Source of the DNA: Lyngbya sp. PCC 8106
GTDB taxonomy: Bacteria; Cyanobacteriota; Cyanobacteriia; Cyanobacteriales; Microcoleaceae
Direction of reading: 5' to 3'
NCBI RefSeq assembly: GCF_000169095.1
Contig: NZ_AAVU01000029.1
Coordinates: 1-64,000, forward strand
Length of the DNA stretch: 64,000 bases
The notes under the pieces were generated by a model. That model worked only from the letters and a program-made list of their open reading frames with translations, was not told where the DNA came from and ran no database searches. Both the position numbers and the translations under genes were made by a program. The first letter of the stretch is position 1. Each line of letters starts with the position of its first letter. Positions 8,669 through 16,908 of this stretch are shown piece after piece.

Positions 8669-9349
8669 ATGAAAAACCAATTCTGGTCAGATAAACCCCT
8701 TCCCCGTTACCCTGGAAAAGCCTGCACTAAAAATGGTCTGGGTGGGATGCAAGACAGTCGGGGAAATTTTCTTCCGAGTTTCACAACAATTAGAGATAAA
8801 ATGCGATCGCCTGCGGAAAAAGGACGACTCGCCTCTTGGAGAAAAAATAAAGGTTCTCAAGCGAATTTAGCTTGTCAAATTGGCAGACTCGGACATCGCC
8901 AAATTGAAAACTATTTCAACAATGGGGATAAATCTTGTCCTGTAATTCTTCAACGTCATTGGGAACAGGCGTTACCCGTTCTCAACAAAATTCATAATAT
9001 TCGACTGGTAGAAAGTCCGATTTTCCATTATTATGAAGGTTATTCTGGACGAGTTGATTGTGTCGGAAAGTTTGATAATTTACCCGATGAAATGGTTTTT
9101 GAGTTTAAATTTTCTGATCGTATTCGCATCTACGATGAACAAAAACTACAAATTGCGGCTTATGCAGGGGGATTAAATCGACATTATGGCCCTCCCCATA
9201 ACGTGCAAATTAATAGCGGAATTTTAATTACAATTACTCCAAATGAAGTTGATACTACTTTTCTAGACAGTCTAGAAATATACAAATATTGGAAACAGTG
9301 GCAAAAACAGGTTAATCAATTCTGGTCACAATATCCAAACATTGCTTAA
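8669..9349 (+). CDS. PD-(D/E)XK nuclease-superfamily protein
   Basis: A 226-residue protein with the RecB/Cas4/MGME1-like nuclease layout. A helix with GRLGHRQIENYF is followed by the motif II Asp in GYSGRVDCVGKFD (near residue 130), the E-x-K motif as VFEFKFSD (near 150) and the QLQIAAY-type motif (QKLQIAAYAGGL). These enzymes use metal ions to cut or resect DNA. The gene is monocistronic and divergent from the HTH-NACHT gene across the AAGTCAG array, so the two may share regulation. No Cas genes or CRISPR repeats are nearby, so a Cas4 role is not supported. The start is the ATG at 8669. Confidence 0.8.
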   Translation: MKNQFWSDKPLPRYPGKACTKNGLGGMQDSRGNFLPSFTTIRDKMRSPAEKGRLASWRKNKGSQANLACQIGRLGHRQIENYFNNGDKSCPVILQRHWEQALPVLNKIHNIRLVESPIFHYYEGYSGRVDCVGKFDNLPDEMVFEFKFSDRIRIYDEQKLQIAAYAGGLNRHYGPPHNVQINSGILITITPNEVDTTFLDSLEIYKYWKQWQKQVNQFWSQYPNIA

Positions 9350-9366
9350 TCTATTTTTGAGTCTTA

Positions 9367-9403
9367 CTTCTCCCTCTCCTCGTCGGAGGGGGTTGAGGTG
9401 AGA
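9367..9403. repeat. Interspersed hairpin repeat (copy 1, flanks Uma2 gene)
   Basis: The segment CTCCTCGTCGGAGGGGGTTG with following AGGTGAG forms a small GC-rich hairpin. It closely matches a second copy at 10005-10037 on the other side of the Uma2 gene. Such CTCC-NNNN-GGAG plus GGTTGGGGTGAGG sequences occur in many bacterial intergenic regions and may act as terminators. Confidence 0.55.
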
Positions 9404-9404
9404 T

Positions 9405-9977
9405 TTAGGAATTTTGTTTTCCGGGTTTTAACCAATCAAAAACTTGATTAACGGTTAGATTTAGTTCTAAAAAATCTGGTATAATTAAACTGTTTTCACC
9501 CATTAATTCAACGGGTTGCTGTTCGGCTTGAAACACCAAAATAAATCGTTCTGTCGGATCAATTAACCAACCCAATTGAGTCCCGTATCGTAAACCGTGT
9601 AAAATATTGCGAACGGAACGGGTAGAAGCCTGTTCGGGTGAGAGAATTTCAATCATCCAGTCTGGATGGGTTTCAAATCGATTTTCTATTTCTCCCTCTG
9701 CATCAAAAGGAATCCTTTCCCATCTCAAAACAACCACATCAGGAACCATTGAACGTTCGCCAAAGGTACAACGTAACTCAGGAAACGCCAAAGCAACTTT
9801 TCCATCTTCTACAACGTCGTTAATAGCATTACAAAGCTTGAGTTGAAGACGAGAATGTTTACCTTGAGGCATAGGTTTTTGATAAATATAACCCTCTACA
9901 AACTCACTTGCCGGGGTTGTTTCTGGAAGCTGAATAAATTCCTCTAAGCTGAGAGTTTTCGAGGTTGTGCTAACCAT
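9405..9977 (-). CDS. Uma2 family (DUF820) endonuclease-like protein
   Basis: About 190 residues. It has the Uma2 pattern: N-terminal MVSTTSKTLSLEEFIQLPE, then EFVEGYIYQKPMP, the VPDVVVLRWERI segment, DWMIEILSPEQ, and LGWLIDPTERFILVFQ. The fold is that of PD-(D/E)XK restriction-endonuclease-like proteins. The usual third catalytic residue after EILSP is not obvious, so activity is uncertain. Uma2 genes are multicopy in cyanobacteria and their role is unknown. The ATG at 9977 is preferred to the upstream TTG. Copies of the same short hairpin repeat flank the gene. Confidence 0.85.
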   Translation of the reverse strand: MVSTTSKTLSLEEFIQLPETTPASEFVEGYIYQKPMPQGKHSRLQLKLCNAINDVVEDGKVALAFPELRCTFGERSMVPDVVVLRWERIPFDAEGEIENRFETHPDWMIEILSPEQASTRSVRNILHGLRYGTQLGWLIDPTERFILVFQAEQQPVELMGENSLIIPDFLELNLTVNQVFDWLKPGKQNS

Positions 9978-10004
9978 GATTAAAATCAAATACCAGTGTT
10001 TAAA

Positions 10005-10037
10005 CTTCTCCTCATCGGAGAGGGTTGGGGTGAGGTT
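10005..10037. repeat. Interspersed hairpin repeat (copy 2, flanks Uma2 gene)
   Basis: CTTCTCCTCATCGGAGAGGG followed by TTGGGGTGAGG is a near copy of the repeat at 9367-9403. It forms a CTCC/GGAG hairpin between the start of the Uma2 gene and the 3' end of the antiporter gene. Confidence 0.55.
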
Positions 10038-10048
10038 ATATTTTCTGT

Positions 10049-11992
10049 TTACTCAACAGGAACTTCTTCTAACGCTTTGTCTTCTTTATCTTTTTCTTTG
10101 GGTGTCGGAGTTGGAATGGGAACCGCTTCAACTACCGGATGTGTTTCTAAGGTTAGAGTTGATTGTTGTGAACCGGATAACCGCTTAAGAAGCTTAGGTT
10201 TGGGATCATGGAGAAGATAAATAATTCGATCATCAAGTTGCCAGGTTTCCGAAGCGGGTAAAACTTGTAAATTCCCTTGTCTTTCGATTAATAGCGGAAT
10301 TAACTCATTAGAACGAATCAAAGCTTGTAAATGCGCTCTTTGAAACTCTAACCCTGGTTGCTTCAGAACTGTTTCTCCTAACTTCACCTCTTGATTTTCC
10401 ATGAACTTATTCCACTTTTTCAGAGGAACATCGGGAATAAAAGCCTGTTGTACTTTTTCCTTATTTGCTGATGCTTTTGATTGCGGATCACGAGGATACA
10501 GCGCCAACACACGCGGCGGTTTAAATTCTTCTGCTGCTCGTTCCGCTAAAACTAAATTAACCTCTCCGTTACTCGTCATGGCTAAGAACGTACCAATTGA
10601 TTCTAATCCCGCTTCTTCTAACACATTTGGATCTAAAGCACTACTTTGATAAACCCGCAAACCTTCTTTTTTTGCCTGTTCACAAGCTTCAGAATTGGTG
10701 TCTATGATGACTACAGATTCACCCCGTTCCTGAAACAAACTTCCAATCAACCGACTCATTGGGTTAGACCCCACAATCACCGCACCCGTCGCCGCACTGG
10801 AATTAATCTGTAATAAACCTGCCATCCAACGAGCAGTTAATCCTTGAGTTACAACCGTCATAATAATCGTTAAAAAGACTAAAGCCTTAATCGAATCTCC
10901 CCCGTTAATCCCCCGTTGCGTTAACAAAATCGCAAACAGAGAAGAAACTGAAGCAGAGACAATTCCTCGGGGGCCAACCCAAGAAACAAAGGCTTTTTGT
11001 CGCCAGTTAAGGTTACTGTTGAACGTACAAAGCCAGACGTTAATCGGACGAACAATCCACATCAACGCCAAAACCGTGAGAACACTTCCCCAACCTAAAG
11101 CCACAATACTTTCTAAAGACAGATCAGCCGCCAGCAAAATAAACAACACTGAAACACACAGCATCGTTAACTGACCTTTGAATCGCCTTAACTGTCGCAT
11201 TTCTGGTACACCAACAGTTCGCACGGTAATCCCTGAAACCACCGCCGCCATCAGTCCAGATTCACTGTAAACCACTTCTGCTAAATCATACAAACCCCAC
11301 ACGGCTGCTAAAGCAATCAGGTTTTTCAACTCCTCAGACAGAGAATGACCTTGCTTCAAACTCCACCCGAGTAAACCCCCTCCCAGCACTCCAATTGCGG
11401 CGCCAATTCCCAAGCGAATCATCAATTCTTGAAAGAGTTCTAAAGGATTGGCATTCCCGCTTAAAACGACGTTCAGGACTAATACCGCGAGAATTGCACC
11501 GACGGGATCGATCAGAACCCCTTCTCCTTCTAGCAAAGCTGCAACCCGGCGATCAACAGAAACTTGTTTGAGTAATGGCCCGACCACCGTTGGCCCGGTA
11601 ACGACCACCAATGAAGCGTAGAGAAAGGCGATCGGCCAGGGAAATTCACCTAACCAGTGGGCAGCCATTCCGCCCCCTGTGAGGGTGATCAGGGTACCGA
11701 CGGTCACTAAATTGCGAATACTCCCAGAAACTTGTCCTAAAGCACGTAATTCTAAGTTTAAACCGCCCTCAAACAGAATGAGAGCAACGGATAGAGAAAC
11801 AATCACCTCCAACCCTTCACCAAGTAAGTTGGGATGAACTAGCCCTAAGCCATCATTGCCGACTAGGATACCAAATAGTAGTAGGAAGACAATTGCAGGA
11901 ACTCTTAGATAGTCCGCTAACACTTGAGCACCTATCCCACTGACGATTGTGATCACCATCAGTACGGTAATGTCAAAGGAAGTTGTTTCCAT
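10049..11992 (-). CDS. Cation/proton antiporter with C-terminal TrkA-N domain
   Basis: A 647-residue protein. Residues 1-395 make a monovalent cation/proton antiporter domain with about 12 transmembrane helices. Typical segments are VALILFEGGLNLELRAL, VTGPTVVGPLLKQV, GEGVLIDPVGAILAVLVLN and SWVGPRGIVSASVSS. Residues 400-510 form a TrkA-N/RCK-like nucleotide-binding domain (VIVGSNPMSRLIG, VVIIDTNSEACEQAKKEG). The tail is charged. It most likely exchanges Na+ or K+ for H+ across the plasma or thylakoid membrane, with gating by a nucleotide; the cyanobacterial NhaS paralogue cannot be decided. The start is the ATG at 11992. Confidence 0.9.
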   Translation of the reverse strand: METTSFDITVLMVITIVSGIGAQVLADYLRVPAIVFLLLFGILVGNDGLGLVHPNLLGEGLEVIVSLSVALILFEGGLNLELRALGQVSGSIRNLVTVGTLITLTGGGMAAHWLGEFPWPIAFLYASLVVVTGPTVVGPLLKQVSVDRRVAALLEGEGVLIDPVGAILAVLVLNVVLSGNANPLELFQELMIRLGIGAAIGVLGGGLLGWSLKQGHSLSEELKNLIALAAVWGLYDLAEVVYSESGLMAAVVSGITVRTVGVPEMRQLRRFKGQLTMLCVSVLFILLAADLSLESIVALGWGSVLTVLALMWIVRPINVWLCTFNSNLNWRQKAFVSWVGPRGIVSASVSSLFAILLTQRGINGGDSIKALVFLTIIMTVVTQGLTARWMAGLLQINSSAATGAVIVGSNPMSRLIGSLFQERGESVVIIDTNSEACEQAKKEGLRVYQSSALDPNVLEEAGLESIGTFLAMTSNGEVNLVLAERAAEEFKPPRVLALYPRDPQSKASANKEKVQQAFIPDVPLKKWNKFMENQEVKLGETVLKQPGLEFQRAHLQALIRSNELIPLLIERQGNLQVLPASETWQLDDRIIYLLHDPKPKLLKRLSGSQQSTLTLETHPVVEAVPIPTPTPKEKDKEDKALEEVPVE

Positions 11993-12219
11993 AAGCGTTA
12001 GGGGTTCGGCTACTCACTACGGTTGAAATGCCTGGTATTCTGGGCTGCGGTCATATCTGAACCTGTTCGTCAGGTTTGATCACACCGGGACGATCATCTG
12101 ACAACTGGATTTTCACTTGAAGGTGAAACCCTATTGACGGTTATCATAACTCATTACATACCCTATACCGACGGCCTCAGTTGGTGAATAGAGGTTCAAA
12201 GCTACTGGTTTCAGAAGAA

Positions 12220-12572
12220 TTGACACTCCCGGTCGTAAACGACGGGGATTCTTGGTTCAGCGAGTCCATTTAATACAGATAGGCTGCCCTATCTGCACCA
12301 GAGATGAATTCTCCCCAAGCGTTTTGCTCCATTTCAGAAACCTGTTTGGGTATGCCCTACCCTACAGTTCAAAACCTAAAATCTTGGTTTCTCTGTACTT
12401 GTTGCGTTGCGCTAATAAGCGTACAAGCTTTCCTGTACGGAACCCCATAACTTCAGTGCGTCAAGGTGCGTTGCCTTTCGGTGACTGGGTTTTTAGTGTG
12501 GTTGATTACCCTTTCCACAAAAGAAAGTTTAACATAAAGCCGTCCTCAAGGACGGGGCTTGTATCCCAATTT
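12220..12572 (-). mobile_element. Miniature IS200/IS605-derived element (PATE-like), non-coding
   Basis: Read on the - strand, the left end has a hairpin at 12540-12557 (CCGTCC/GGACGG). The right end has a hairpin at 12228-12247 (ACGACGGGG pairing with CCCGGTCGT), finishing in GGGAGTGTCAA at 12220. Hairpins at both ends and a TCAA-type right cleavage site are features of IS200/IS605 transposition. The 290 bases between them hold no convincing gene; a 155-codon open frame through it looks accidental. It may be a deletion derivative that keeps a guide-RNA-like right end and is moved by a TnpA in trans. Confidence 0.6.
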
Positions 12573-12662
12573 TTTCGGTCAGAAATCAGAAACTATTTAC
12601 CTCCCCATCTCCCCATTTTTGATATCACCCTGAGTCAAAGGAAGGGTCTATTAGAGATTATT

Positions 12663-12696
12663 TGCGATCGCGCAGCGTCTCCGCAGGAGAATCGCT
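12663..12696. repeat. HIP1-containing interspersed palindromic repeat
   Basis: GCGATCGCGCAGCGTCTCC followed by GCAGGAGAATCGC is an imperfect palindrome. It begins with the cyanobacterial HIP1 octamer GCGATCGC. This type of short repeat is scattered through filamentous cyanobacterial genomes. Confidence 0.55.
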
Positions 12697-12736
12697 TACC
12701 AATAACAAAAAACGCCTAATTATCCATAAAATAATT

Positions 12737-14044
12737 TTATGATCGAGAATTGGGTTTTCGCCAACGTCGAGCAAATTCAGAAAGTGTTTCTGGTGGAAGT
12801 TGAGCTTGTAACCATTCAAGTGCTTCTTTTTGAGTGGGAAGTTCTTGATAGTATTTACAGACATCAACTAAGCGAATATCAGGTTTAACGATTGGAACTT
12901 GAGGTTGATTCCACTTCTGTTCAAATTCTATCCAAGTTGCAATCGGAATCTGTCGAAATAACCACAACAAAGACTCATCTTGATTCGATAATCCCCGATA
13001 ATATTTACAAACATCAATCAAATCAATTGAACGACTCGAAGATTGAGATAAATTGCGCCAACGTTGAGCAAATTCCAGCAATGTTGTCTCAGAAATTTGC
13101 TGTTGTAACCATTTTAACGCCTCACTTTGGACAGGTTCCCCTTTGTAAGCCTTACAAACTTTGATGAAATCTAATGTCGTTTGTGGAGGTGCAGGCGTCG
13201 GTTCTGGTATCGGTTCTGGTGGAGGTGCAGGTGTCGGTTCTGGTGCCGGTTCTGGTGTTGGATTCACTGCTAATTCTAGCTGAGTTAATAGCGCCGTCCA
13301 AGTTTTTAAATTCGCAATTCCATCTTCAGCTAATCCCTTAGACTTCTGAAATTTTAAAATTGCAGTTTTAGTCCCATTTCCAAAAATTCCATCAATTGAA
13401 CCGGGATCAAATCCTCTATTTTTTAATAGACTTTGTAAATCCTGTACTTTTGAACCCGTTGTTCCCACGGTAGAGACTTCAAATAAATTAACATCGACTC
13501 CACCACTCACCCCTGTTACTTGACCTCGATCTGTAAATTGCCAAAATAACCAGGTTTTCCAACCGCCAGGAACCATCGGTTGTTCAGCTTGGGTGTAGTG
13601 AGCGATCCACAATGGATACTCCGAAAACCGTTTGGTATTTAAACTTTGCCAAAATCCGGGATAAGTGTAAATAATCGGGCGAAATCCAGTTGCTCGTTCA
13701 ACAATATCGAGCCATTCTTGAGCGCGATCACACAACGTTTGAGTGTCTAAACCATCAGTGGTTTCGATATCTAAAACGGGGGATAAATCTCCGGCTTCTA
13801 GTTTGACTGTCTTGAGAAAATTATCCGCTTGTGCTTTGGGATCACTTGCGGGTCTAAAAAAATGATAGGCTCCTCTCTGTAAACCATTGGCTTTGGATTG
13901 TTTCCAGTAGGTATCAAATACTTCCGCAACAAAAGTTTGGCCTTCGGTTGCTTTGATAAATGCAAACGTAATCCCCGCATCGACAACGGCTTTCCAGTCT
14001 ACGTTGGGTTGATAGTCAGAAACGTCAATACCACGAATGCTCAT
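12737..14044 (-). CDS. GH25 muramidase with peptidoglycan-binding domain and three C-terminal repeats
   Basis: A 435-residue modular protein. Residues 1-195 are a glycoside hydrolase 25 (lysozyme-like) domain with GIDVSDYQP at the start, the catalytic LDIETTDG (Asp92, Glu94) and GGVDVNLF. Residues 198-255 form a PG_binding_1 domain (VQDLQSLLKNRGFDPGSIDG). A Pro/Glu/Ala linker follows (about 262-290), then three copies of a 40-45-residue repeat with the pattern DVCKYYxxxxxQxEALxWLxxQ and (E)FxxRWxx. The enzyme should cleave peptidoglycan glycan strands. No signal peptide is seen although the substrate is outside the membrane. I do not recognise the repeats. Confidence 0.88.
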   Translation of the reverse strand: MSIRGIDVSDYQPNVDWKAVVDAGITFAFIKATEGQTFVAEVFDTYWKQSKANGLQRGAYHFFRPASDPKAQADNFLKTVKLEAGDLSPVLDIETTDGLDTQTLCDRAQEWLDIVERATGFRPIIYTYPGFWQSLNTKRFSEYPLWIAHYTQAEQPMVPGGWKTWLFWQFTDRGQVTGVSGGVDVNLFEVSTVGTTGSKVQDLQSLLKNRGFDPGSIDGIFGNGTKTAILKFQKSKGLAEDGIANLKTWTALLTQLELAVNPTPEPAPEPTPAPPPEPIPEPTPAPPQTTLDFIKVCKAYKGEPVQSEALKWLQQQISETTLLEFAQRWRNLSQSSSRSIDLIDVCKYYRGLSNQDESLLWLFRQIPIATWIEFEQKWNQPQVPIVKPDIRLVDVCKYYQELPTQKEALEWLQAQLPPETLSEFARRWRKPNSRS

Positions 14045-14175
14045 CGATTTAGCAGTTAGAATTGGGCAAGAAAGAAAAAATCTGAGGCTATCCTTATCCT
14101 ACTCTGAGTTTAGTCGTAATACCGGATAGGGCGATATTTTACCTAGACTATTTGTGATTGTTAATTGATTTAGCC

Positions 14176-14596
14176 ATGTTTCAAATTCAAGTGATTCTAG
14201 GCGATATTACTCGCAGAATGTCGTCAGCTAGGGGGTTGTCCGACGGTCGAAGCCAAAATCACCCCAGGTTACGATCTTCGCTGTCGGTGGGTAATTCATA
14301 CCGTTGGCCCGGTTTGGCGAGGCGGCGCGCGCCATGAAGATGAATTATTAGCCTGTTGTTATCGCAATAGTTTAAAATTAGCTCAACAAAATGTCATAAA
14401 AACTATTGCTTTTCCCTCCATTAGTACGGGTGCTTATCGGTTTCCCTTCCAACAAGCAACTCTAATTGCAGTTCGTGAAATTCAACAGTTTTTTAAGAAC
14501 AATCCTCAGATTTCTCTCGAACAGGTGATTTTAGTTGCTTACACTCAAGAGGATTATCATGGTTTACAACAAGTCGTTGAATCTTCTATAGCCTAA
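14176..14596 (+). pseudogene. Macro-domain (ADP-ribose-processing) gene with internal deletion and frameshift
   Basis: The ATG at 14176 starts MFQIQVILGDIT, a normal macro-domain N-terminus. The frame then jumps. From about 14207, another frame reads LLAECRQLGGCPTVEAKITP, continues through HTVGPVWRGG and PSISTGAYRFP, and ends at TAA 14594-14596. The roughly 35 residues normally between these parts, including the NAAN and GGGGVDGAIH motifs that bind ADP-ribose, are missing. The total length is not a multiple of three. The gene is therefore a broken remnant of an O-acetyl-ADP-ribose deacetylase-type protein. The downstream part is otherwise well preserved, suggesting a recent event or a sequencing error. 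Confidence 0.85.
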
Positions 14597-14603
14597 TAGC
14601 TTC

Positions 14604-15263
14604 TCAACTTTGATAGGCTCGTTCTGCCGTCCAATGGCGATCGCTAGATTGATAGATTTTGACGTTTTCTAACCCCACTTCTGCGATCATTTGATGAATT
14701 TCTTCGAGGGTAAATGCCGCTTGCAATGAATCTCGAAATAGTTGTCTTTGATGATCGTTACAATCTCCGGCATATTGTTCAACTAAATGATCTCTGATGA
14801 CTTCATCCCCGGGCCGTAATAAATCACGCAAAAATATTCCACCTTGAGGTTTGAGGACTCGTTTTAATTCTCTCAAAAAAGGAATGGGATTGCTCAAATG
14901 ATGTATAATACTATTAGAAATAATCAAATCAAACTGAGCCTCTATGTAGGGAAGTTGTTTGGCATCCACCCGTTCTAATTTGACTTGAGTTTGTACACCC
15001 GAGCGCTCAACGTTTTGCTGACCAATTTTGAGCATATTTTCTGACAAATCAATGGCGATAATTTGCCAGTCTGGGCGCTGTTGAGCTATTAAAATCGGAA
15101 TACGAGCGGTTCCCGTTCCCGCATCAAGAACTTGGGCGGTTGTTGGCCCTAGAGTAATGGTGTGTTCAGCAAAAGCGGTATTGACTGCGGAGAAGTCCAT
15201 TGAGTCATACTCAACTGCTTCTTCCCAGGTGTCCATCACTTCTGGTTCTAAGACTCTTTGCAT
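14604..15263 (-). CDS. Class I SAM-dependent methyltransferase
   Basis: A 219-residue Rossmann-fold methyltransferase. Motif I is VLDAGTGTARIPILIA, motif II IIAIDLSENML, and motif IV FDLIISNSIIHHL, followed by LRELKRVLKPQGG. It groups with Methyltransf_11/25-type enzymes; the substrate is not predictable. It converges on the macro-domain relic, whose stop is 8 bases away. The start is the ATG at 15263. Confidence 0.87.
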   Translation of the reverse strand: MQRVLEPEVMDTWEEAVEYDSMDFSAVNTAFAEHTITLGPTTAQVLDAGTGTARIPILIAQQRPDWQIIAIDLSENMLKIGQQNVERSGVQTQVKLERVDAKQLPYIEAQFDLIISNSIIHHLSNPIPFLRELKRVLKPQGGIFLRDLLRPGDEVIRDHLVEQYAGDCNDHQRQLFRDSLQAAFTLEEIHQMIAEVGLENVKIYQSSDRHWTAERAYQS

Positions 15264-15451
15264 GATCTATTGTTGTAATTTTTCAGTGCCGAAGCGATAA
15301 AATTCTCTCAAGAGTTTATCAAAACATCAAGAGTTAAAAGTTTATTCCCTCTTGTCTGAGTATCTTTCCCGTTTCCTCTATTTTGAAATTCTCCTAAAAA
15401 TTCGCTATAATTCGTTAAAACGAAGTCATTATGAGTTTATATTAAAAAGCA

Positions 15452-16819
15452 ATGAGCAATCCAGCAGTAGAAAACGTTGTCATTATCGGTTCAGGGCCAG
15501 CAGGTTACACCGCAGCTATCTACGCCGGACGAGCCAACCTCAAACCTGTGATGTTTGAAGGCTATCAAATGGGCGGAATTCCGGGCGGACAATTAATGAC
15601 CACCACCGAAGTTGAGAACTTTCCAGGCTTTCCCGAAGGCATCACCGGGCCACAACTCATGGATAGAATGAAAGCCCAAGCCGAACGTTGGGGGGCTGAA
15701 CTCTACACCGAAGACGTGATCGAAGTCGATCTCAGTCAACGTCCCTTTACCGTGCGTTCAGACGAACGAGAATTCAAAACCCATACTATTATATTGGCAA
15801 CCGGAGCCACAGCCAAACGTTTAAATCTACCCAGTGAGGATAAATTCTGGAGTCATGGAATTTCTGCTTGTGCAATTTGTGACGGGGCGAGTCCGATTTT
15901 CAAAGGCGTAGAACTGGCGGTTATTGGGGGCGGAGATAGTGCAGCCGAAGAAGCGGTATATTTAACAAAATATGGTTCTCACGTTCACTTGTTAGTCCGT
16001 CGGGATGAACTCAGAGCGAGTAAAGCCATGCAGCAACGGGTACTCGATCACCCGAAAGTCACCGTTCACTGGAATACAGAAACCGTAGATGTCTTCGGGA
16101 ATGGCAAAATGGAAGGAATTCGGCTGAAAAACCGCCAAACAGACGAAGAAACAGAACTCTCCGTCGGCGGATTATTTTATGCAATTGGTCACACACCTAA
16201 TACTCAAATTGTCAAAGGACAGCTCGAACTCGATGATGTCGGTTATATTGTGACCCAACATGGCGGTGTAGAAACCTCTGTAGAAGGCGTTTATGCGGTC
16301 GGAGACGTTCAAGACCATGAATTCCGTCAAGCCATTACCGCCGCCGGAAGTGGGTGTATGGGAGCGATGTTAGCCGAACGGTGGTTATCAGCAAAGGGGT
16401 TGGTGCAGGAGTTTAAACAAGCTGAAACCGGAGATGCGACCAAAACAGAAGAAACCCCTTCAGAAAGTATCGCGGATACCGAAGAAACCTTTGATCCTCA
16501 AGCGACTCATCACGTCGGAGGTTATGCACTACGGAAGTTATACCACGATAGCGATCGCCTGATTATGGTGAAATATGTTTCCCCGAGTTGTGGGCCTTGT
16601 CACCGTTTGAAGCCAATTTTAGATAAGGTTGTGTCCGAGTTTGACGGGAAAATTCACTTTGTAGAAATTGATATCGAACAAGACCCCGAAATTGCTCAAA
16701 ATGCTGGCGTGAGTGGCACCCCAACCATTCAGTTATTCAAAGAAAAAGGTCTTGTTAAACAGCTTAATGGTGTTCAACCTAAGAGTTTGTATCGAGAAGT
16801 GATTGCAAGTAACTTATAA
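15452..16819 (+). CDS. ntrC: NADPH-thioredoxin reductase C (TrxR-Trx fusion)
   Basis: A 455-residue bidomain protein. Residues 1-315 are a thioredoxin reductase: FAD-binding VVIIGSGPAGYTAAIYAGRA, redox-active CAIC in SACAICDGA, NADPH-binding VIGGGDSAAEEA, and a C-terminal GVYAVGDVQDHEFRQA segment. After a Glu/Thr-rich linker, residues 350-455 are a thioredoxin with active site CGPC (SPSCGPCHRL). NTRC uses NADPH to reduce 2-Cys peroxiredoxins and other targets in cyanobacteria and chloroplasts. The start is the ATG at 15452. The gene is monocistronic and ends in a strong terminator at 16849-16895. The symbol refers to NTRC and not to the nitrogen regulator. Confidence 0.93.
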   Translation: MSNPAVENVVIIGSGPAGYTAAIYAGRANLKPVMFEGYQMGGIPGGQLMTTTEVENFPGFPEGITGPQLMDRMKAQAERWGAELYTEDVIEVDLSQRPFTVRSDEREFKTHTIILATGATAKRLNLPSEDKFWSHGISACAICDGASPIFKGVELAVIGGGDSAAEEAVYLTKYGSHVHLLVRRDELRASKAMQQRVLDHPKVTVHWNTETVDVFGNGKMEGIRLKNRQTDEETELSVGGLFYAIGHTPNTQIVKGQLELDDVGYIVTQHGGVETSVEGVYAVGDVQDHEFRQAITAAGSGCMGAMLAERWLSAKGLVQEFKQAETGDATKTEETPSESIADTEETFDPQATHHVGGYALRKLYHDSDRLIMVKYVSPSCGPCHRLKPILDKVVSEFDGKIHFVEIDIEQDPEIAQNAGVSGTPTIQLFKEKGLVKQLNGVQPKSLYREVIASNL

Positions 16820-16848
16820 CCGTTCACTGACAACACCTCAACTCAGGT

Positions 16849-16895
16849 AAGGGAAGCTCTTATTGAGTTCATCGGGGCTTTCCCTTCTTTTTTTT
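16849..16895 (+). terminator. Rho-independent terminator of NTRC gene
   Basis: AAGGGAAGCTC (16849-16859) pairs with GGGCTTTCCCTT (16875-16886). A run of eight T follows at 16888-16895. It lies between the convergent NTRC and glycosyltransferase genes. Confidence 0.8.
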
Positions 16896-16908
16896 GAGTC
16901 AAGCCACC

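Noticed and set aside
8669..9349. Cas4 of a CRISPR system
   Set aside because: No repeats, no other cas genes and no Cas4 iron-sulfur Cys cluster are visible.
12252..12719. 155-codon + strand open frame
   Set aside because: It runs through the hairpin ends and body of the miniature IS200/IS605-like element and shows no family likeness.
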